9,556 nucleotides of DNA from Campylobacterota bacterium (GTDB lineage: Bacteria > Campylobacterota > Campylobacteria > Campylobacterales > Sulfurovaceae). The stretch spans positions 1 to 9,556 of the forward strand of contig WFMX01000078.1 in NCBI GenBank assembly GCA_015488875.1, given 5' to 3'. A program made the position numbers and the translations under genes. Positions 6,687 to 9,556 of this stretch are shown here, in pieces. How positions within the stretch are numbered: position 1 is the first letter of the stretch; each line of letters opens with the position of its first letter. The notes under the pieces were generated by a model. The model searched no databases and was not told the origin of the DNA. It saw nothing but the letters and a program-made list of their open reading frames with translations.

Positions 6687-7439
6687 CTATGGAGCTACGA
6701 TCAATATATCCACATTAGCTGTAGAGGTATTGCCACCACTCTCATATCTAAGAGTAATTGAAGCCTGCTGACCTATCACAGGCGTGATATCTGCTGGACC
6801 GACATATGCAAATGAGGCTCTACCAGCGTTATCTGTCTTGACTGATGATGGTGATATAGAACCAAATCTTTGATCTAGTATGCTTGTGGTAACCGTCTCG
6901 CCTTCCACGCCAACATCTTGATCATTTACTATGTAGACGGCTATCTGTTGTTGGGATGAGTTAGTATCTACTATCACAGGTGTAGTTTGGTTCACCATAC
7001 GATATTTAGTACTAGCAACTTGATCTGCGAAGCTCAGGACAAAATCTTGAGCAGCTTCCGTCTCATTGTTGTCATTTAGATAGACAGCTTGGATCGTTGT
7101 AGACTGCCCTTTGAGCTCAGCTAAATCTTTTGGTGAATGATACTGAAAGTAGGCCCATCCACTCTCGTCCGTATCTACATTGGATAGAGCTAGCGTACCA
7201 AATGTGCTATCAAATGGTCTCATTTTTACAGTTTGACCAGGAAATCCAAAACCTTTCTCTACGAGCTGTACGCTTACATTGTAGTCACTATCAGCTTTGT
7301 CTACTTTGATAGGTGTAGATGCATTTACAAATTGGTACGGGCTTACATAGATTGGGTCTGCTTTTGTATTGCTACCACATCCTGCTATTATAGAGACTAT
7401 AAAGATTGTTATTAACGAAAATATAGCTGTTTTTTTCAT
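6687..7439 (-). CDS. Lipoprotein with two tandem Ig-like (Big_1-type) repeats
   Basis: The 250-residue product starts with a basic, hydrophobic signal ending in a lipobox SIIAGC, so C21 is probably the lipidated residue and the mature protein is membrane-anchored in the envelope. The rest is two homologous halves, about 36-136 and 147-248. They align over YQFVNASTPIKVD versus YRMVNQTTPVIVD, FGFPGQTV versus VGVEGETV, STFGTLALSNVDTDESGWAYFQYHSP versus QRFGSISPSSVKTDNAGRASFAYVGP (key residues FG, V, TD, G, A-F-Y, P), and LKGQSTTI versus VIGQQASI. The TDxxGxAxFxY pattern is that of bacterial Ig-like domains of the Big_1/invasin group. AAGGA lies 7 nt before the ATG. It is 26 bp downstream of the beta-barrel gene and probably shares its transcript. 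The binding partner is unknown. Confidence 0.85.
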   Translation of the reverse strand: MKKTAIFSLITIFIVSIIAGCGSNTKADPIYVSPYQFVNASTPIKVDKADSDYNVSVQLVEKGFGFPGQTVKMRPFDSTFGTLALSNVDTDESGWAYFQYHSPKDLAELKGQSTTIQAVYLNDNNETEAAQDFVLSFADQVASTKYRMVNQTTPVIVDTNSSQQQIAVYIVNDQDVGVEGETVTTSILDQRFGSISPSSVKTDNAGRASFAYVGPADITPVIGQQASITLRYESGGNTSTANVDILIVAP

Positions 7440-7465
7440 GATCTTATCCTTTCTTTATATAATCT

Positions 7466-8017
7466 CTAGTAGAGATAGTTGAGACCGAACATGAATGCAC
7501 CGAAATGATCCATAGTATGAGTATTGTAAGCAAGAGAGTATCTGTATGCCAAATCTATGTCGATTTTTGAAGATACTGATGCAGCTATACCTGCTTGCCC
7601 ACCATACGCAAATCCTTGCTCATCTACAAGCGTTGATTCATATCGTAGGTATCCTAGATTGATACCTATGTATGGCTTTATCTTCACCGCCGCAGCATCT
7701 TGACTAAGGACATAATAGTCCACTGTCACCAAGCCCATCTGTAGGGTTTGATCCTCATCCGCATTGTCATAATAGTCGAAGAGTAGAGTAGATCTATACT
7801 CATCGTTTTGGGCACCAAAACGGAGACCATATGTGACATCAGAACCCTCAAAGAGTGGATCATAGCTAAATGGGTCAGTAAAATCTGTATATACAGCACC
7901 CTGTACAGTGGCATAACCACCTTCTATACCTATAAATTTATCCCCTATAGAGTAATTATCCGCATACAGTGCAGAGCCAAGTGCCATTCCAAGAAATATA
8001 GTTGTAATCTTTTTCAT
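7466..8017 (-). CDS. Small outer-membrane beta-barrel protein
   Basis: The 183-residue product has a clear Sec signal peptide, with probable cleavage after ALYA (residue 19). The remaining 164 residues alternate polar and hydrophobic/aromatic residues as in amphipathic beta strands (FIGIEGGYATV, VTYGLRFGA, STLLFDYYD, QMGLVTVDYYV, IKPYIGINLGYL, AGIAASVSSKIDIDLAYRY, GAFMFGLNYLY). The chain ends in an aromatic residue within FGLNYLY, the typical signal recognised by the outer-membrane assembly machinery. The length suits an eight-stranded barrel of the OmpA-membrane-domain/OmpW-like kind. AAAGGAG lies 8 nt before the ATG. It precedes the Ig-repeat lipoprotein. Barrels of this size are usually not wide pores; a structural or adhesive role is inference. 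Fold confidence is good, exact family unknown. Confidence 0.82.
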   Translation of the reverse strand: MKKITTIFLGMALGSALYADNYSIGDKFIGIEGGYATVQGAVYTDFTDPFSYDPLFEGSDVTYGLRFGAQNDEYRSTLLFDYYDNADEDQTLQMGLVTVDYYVLSQDAAAVKIKPYIGINLGYLRYESTLVDEQGFAYGGQAGIAASVSSKIDIDLAYRYSLAYNTHTMDHFGAFMFGLNYLY

Positions 8018-8061
8018 TTTACAAACTCCTTTTAAAGTTTCATATTTATTAACATAATGAT

Positions 8062-8067
8062 ATCATA
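8062..8067 (-). promoter_or_regulatory. Possible -10 of the beta-barrel/Ig-lipoprotein operon
   Basis: The minus strand reads TATGAT in the 85-bp AT-rich gap after the PqqD-like gene, predicting a start near 8055 and a leader of about 38 nt. It overlaps a 10-bp palindrome ATGATATCAT (8057-8066) that could be an operator. No -35 or TGn extension supports it. Confidence 0.35.
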
Positions 8068-8102
8068 ATAGTTTATCGGTATTCTTAATTTTACCATATT
8101 CT

Positions 8103-8381
8103 TTAATATTTTTCTTTTAGGAGATTATTGTCTATGAGTTTTTCTACAAAAACTATAAGATCCCTCTCTAGTATTTTACTCTCTATATCAAATTTATCTA
8201 ATAATTTTTTCTGCACAAGCAATAGTTCATCGCCCTCTACTATAGCCTCCCACATGATAGAGCCGATGCTATCCAAGCCATAGTAGAGTTCATTTTTGCT
8301 ATCAAAAAGTACTATCTCATCATCTATCTTTTGAACAAAGACGGTATCTATGGGCTTTAGTCTGCTGTCTAGTGTCACCAT
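8103..8381 (-). CDS. PqqD-like peptide-binding protein
   Basis: The 92-residue soluble protein matches the PqqD family pattern. It has VQKIDDEIVLFDSKNELYYGLDSIGSIMW-type strands (17-44; key features are the D-E-I-V-L-F-D strand, YYGLD and the G-SIMWEAI turn), then a helical part with a DLIVFVEKLIDNNLL helix (74-88). PqqD proteins are small winged-helix carriers that bind the leader of a ribosomally made peptide and present it to a modifying enzyme, as in PQQ and many RiPP pathways. Stand-alone copies also occur beside genes for small exported peptides. Its ATG overlaps the stop of the upstream lipoprotein gene by one base (TAATG), so translation is coupled. No PQQ genes, radical SAM enzyme or peptidase are in the window; the substrate is unknown, with the small protein at 9155-9400 the obvious local candidate. 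Confidence 0.82.
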   Translation of the reverse strand: MVTLDSRLKPIDTVFVQKIDDEIVLFDSKNELYYGLDSIGSIMWEAIVEGDELLLVQKKLLDKFDIESKILERDLIVFVEKLIDNNLLKEKY

Positions 8382-9145
8382 TATGGCTCTGGCTCATCAT
8401 CGCCATCAGCCAACATAATCCATTTGAACTCTTTGACTATTTTACCATTCATATTGAAACTATAGTTTTGATCCTCTGATGCATTGATGACAAGACCCTC
8501 GTCACTATCTATTAGCCTCATATTTTGAAGTTCTGTAGAGTTTTTCTTTTGCTCCTCATCGAAGCCATTTCCATCTCTTTTTTTGACTAGTGTGATACCA
8601 TCCCAACTTAGCGTGATGTCATCATGTACCCCCCTTCTGTTGTATACCCTCAACACCCAAGTTTCAGTAGCAGAGCCAGATGCTTTAAATGCCCTATAGT
8701 CGCTTCTATACTCCTTTTTGGCACCAAAGTTACCATTGTATATCACGACATATAAACCAGATGATGCATAGGCTTGTGTGTCATACCTGTCTCTGCCATC
8801 ACTAGCTCCCTGCAAATACCCAAATACTGCCTTGTCATCCACAAGACTATCGCTCTTTGCAGTCAATCTAATATACCATCCTTTTTGAGATATGCGAACT
8901 TTTTTTACTATTGGCTCTTCAGTACTATTATTTTCTGCTTTATGTATATTCAAATCTTCAAGATTATCAACTTTGTTCTCTGCCTCTATGATATTGTCAT
9001 CTTTATTGATAGCATACTTATCAGCCGTTTCGCTCTTGTCTGCACTAGCCGAAGTATTGGTACTTTCGCCTATAGTTTTCTCTTCACAGCCCAAAAAGAT
9101 CAAGGTTGCGAGAGATAAAATAAATATTGATACTATATTTTTCAT
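8381..9145 (-). CDS. Lipoprotein with a predicted beta-sandwich domain, unknown function
   Basis: The 254-residue product has a signal peptide with lipobox LIFLGC, giving a lipidated C20. Residues 21-80 are a hydrophilic, Asn/Asp/Glu/Lys-rich linker. From W90 to about V187 a compact domain reads WYIRL, then FGYLQGASDGRDRYDTQA (108-125), a YVVIYN strand, YRSDYR (146-151), ETWVLRVYN (161-169) and ITLSWDGI (177-184). The ordered A-DG-D-YD, then SDYR, then W-L-V-N, then LSWD pattern resembles secreted beta-sandwich modules I associate with surface proteins of Bacteroidetes and Planctomycetes; this is from memory and not searched. A further 70 residues end in an acidic DGDDEPEP tail. AGGAG is 6 nt before the ATG. 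It lies 9 bp after the small twin-arginine-like gene and overlaps the PqqD-like gene. Lipoprotein status is firm; function is unknown. Confidence 0.82.
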   Translation of the reverse strand: MKNIVSIFILSLATLIFLGCEEKTIGESTNTSASADKSETADKYAINKDDNIIEAENKVDNLEDLNIHKAENNSTEEPIVKKVRISQKGWYIRLTAKSDSLVDDKAVFGYLQGASDGRDRYDTQAYASSGLYVVIYNGNFGAKKEYRSDYRAFKASGSATETWVLRVYNRRGVHDDITLSWDGITLVKKRDGNGFDEEQKKNSTELQNMRLIDSDEGLVINASEDQNYSFNMNGKIVKEFKWIMLADGDDEPEP

Positions 9146-9154
9146 CTTCTTCTC

Positions 9155-9400
9155 CTATTTGTCAAAGCTACTTTTGAATGGATCACTTGCTACATTGGTA
9201 CCTGTAGATGCAGGTGATGCTGCTGCCCCAAAAGGTGGATCTGGTATGCTAGTCTCTGCACTAGACTGAACGGGTCTGATCAGCTGACCCATAGGGATCA
9301 AGACAGGTGCAGAGTAGACCATCTTCTTCATAAACTCTCTTCTTTTATTTCGACTATCTATATCTTTATCTTTTTTCATATCTTCCACTTTATTTTTCAA
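9155..9400 (-). CDS. Small exported protein with twin-arginine-like N-terminus
   Basis: The 81-residue product has a charged N-terminus ending in KRREFMKK (19-26), close to the Tat consensus RRxFLK. A short, proline-interrupted apolar stretch MVYSAPVLIPMGQLI (27-41) follows, and then a small Ser/Ala/Pro/Gly-rich tail containing SIPDPPFG (51-58) and DPF. It could be a Tat substrate, an anchored peptide, or the precursor of a modified peptide with the first 45 residues as leader; there is no obvious folded domain. I take TTG 9400 as start because AGGAG, formed by the last codons of the upstream gene, lies nine bases before it. An ATG at 9379 (giving MKKDKDID) is a close alternative. It is 6 bp after the upstream stop and 9 bp before the lipoprotein gene. 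No function is known to me. Confidence 0.75.
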   Translation of the reverse strand: MKNKVEDMKKDKDIDSRNKRREFMKKMVYSAPVLIPMGQLIRPVQSSAETSIPDPPFGAAASPASTGTNVASDPFKSSFDK

Positions 9401-9406
9401 CTAACA

Positions 9407-9556
9407 CTACTCCTGAGGGATTAAAAGCTTCACATCTTTGCCAGCACTATTTTTGTCAAGCTCTATCCAGTATCCACTGCAAGGGTCTATAGTATCTGGC
9501 GTACCTGGACTACCTACTGCTACGCTTGTATAGTTTTTACCATTTTGGTCATATCT
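9407..9556 (-). CDS. C-terminal fragment of an unidentified protein
   Basis: The minus strand is open from the window edge to a TAG at 9407-9409, giving 49 residues that begin RYDQNGKNY and end DVKLLIPQE. The segment has PGTPDTIDPCSGYW with a single cysteine, a WIELDKN strand and a polar, glycine-rich character, suggesting an exported or surface protein such as a pilin-like or other secreted domain, but no motif decides it. Evidence that it is coding comes from the uninterrupted frame, sensible amino-acid composition, and the stop lying six bases before a gene whose ribosome-binding site it supplies. It is too short to assign; the N-terminus outside the window is needed. Confidence 0.65.
   Translation of the reverse strand, partial: RYDQNGKNYTSVAVGSPGTPDTIDPCSGYWIELDKNSAGKDVKLLIPQE

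Noticed and set aside
6673..6687. GAGCT/AGCTC hairpin in the convergent gap between murE and the Ig-lipoprotein
   Set aside because: Only five base pairs, no T-tract on either strand, and it overlaps the lipoprotein stop codon; not enough to call a terminator.
8774..9269. Plus-strand open frames with hydrophobic translations opposite the lipoprotein and small protein
   Set aside because: They are antisense shadows of minus-strand genes that have lipobox, ribosome-binding sites and operon spacing; the plus-strand frames have none of these.
1..9556. CRISPR arrays, insertion sequences, rRNA, phage genes
   Set aside because: No regularly spaced direct repeats, no transposase-like product, no terminal inverted repeats and no rRNA sequence were seen on either strand.

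Overview
The window looks like chromosomal DNA of a Campylobacterota (epsilonproteobacterial) organism, most likely of the Sulfurovum/Sulfurimonas type. The clues are AT-rich sequence with heavy use of ATA and AGA/AGG codons, short MurD and MurE proteins, a meso-diaminopimelate-type MurE, and gene order. As I remember it, murD-mraY divergent from gpmI, and nfu-hypothetical-murE, are both conserved neighbourhoods in Campylobacter. The genus is an inference; no taxonomic marker was compared.

Left edge (1-461): the N-terminal 56 codons of an AAA-ATPase-like protein (minus strand) run off the window. An AT-rich spacer with an operator-like palindrome follows, then a tRNA-Phe(GAA) gene on the minus strand with an encoded CCA and one acceptor-stem mismatch.

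Housekeeping core (462-6574): murD and mraY form a tight minus-strand operon for peptidoglycan precursor synthesis. A short divergent promoter region separates them from gpmI (cofactor-independent phosphoglycerate mutase, plus strand). Next comes a second plus-strand operon: an Nfu-type Fe-S scaffold protein, a conserved-looking helical hypothetical protein, and murE, with gaps of 2 bp and then an overlap of 4 bp. Three steps of the Park-nucleotide/lipid I pathway (MurE, MurD, MraY) are therefore encoded within 6.1 kb.

Cell-envelope accessory region (6687-9556, all minus strand). In transcription order it holds the C-terminus of an unidentified protein, a small protein with a twin-arginine-like N-terminus, a lipoprotein with a predicted beta-sandwich domain, and a PqqD-like protein. 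These four are spaced like one operon, with gaps of 6 and 9 bp and then a 1-bp overlap. A likely new promoter leads to a small outer-membrane beta-barrel protein and a lipoprotein made of two tandem Ig-like repeats. The PqqD-like/small exported protein/lipoprotein group is the least ordinary part of the window. PqqD-family proteins usually hold peptide substrates for modifying enzymes, and no such enzyme is present here, so it should be sought beyond position 9556.

No insertion sequence, CRISPR array, rRNA or clear intrinsic terminator was seen. No stretch longer than 300 bases lacks a gene.
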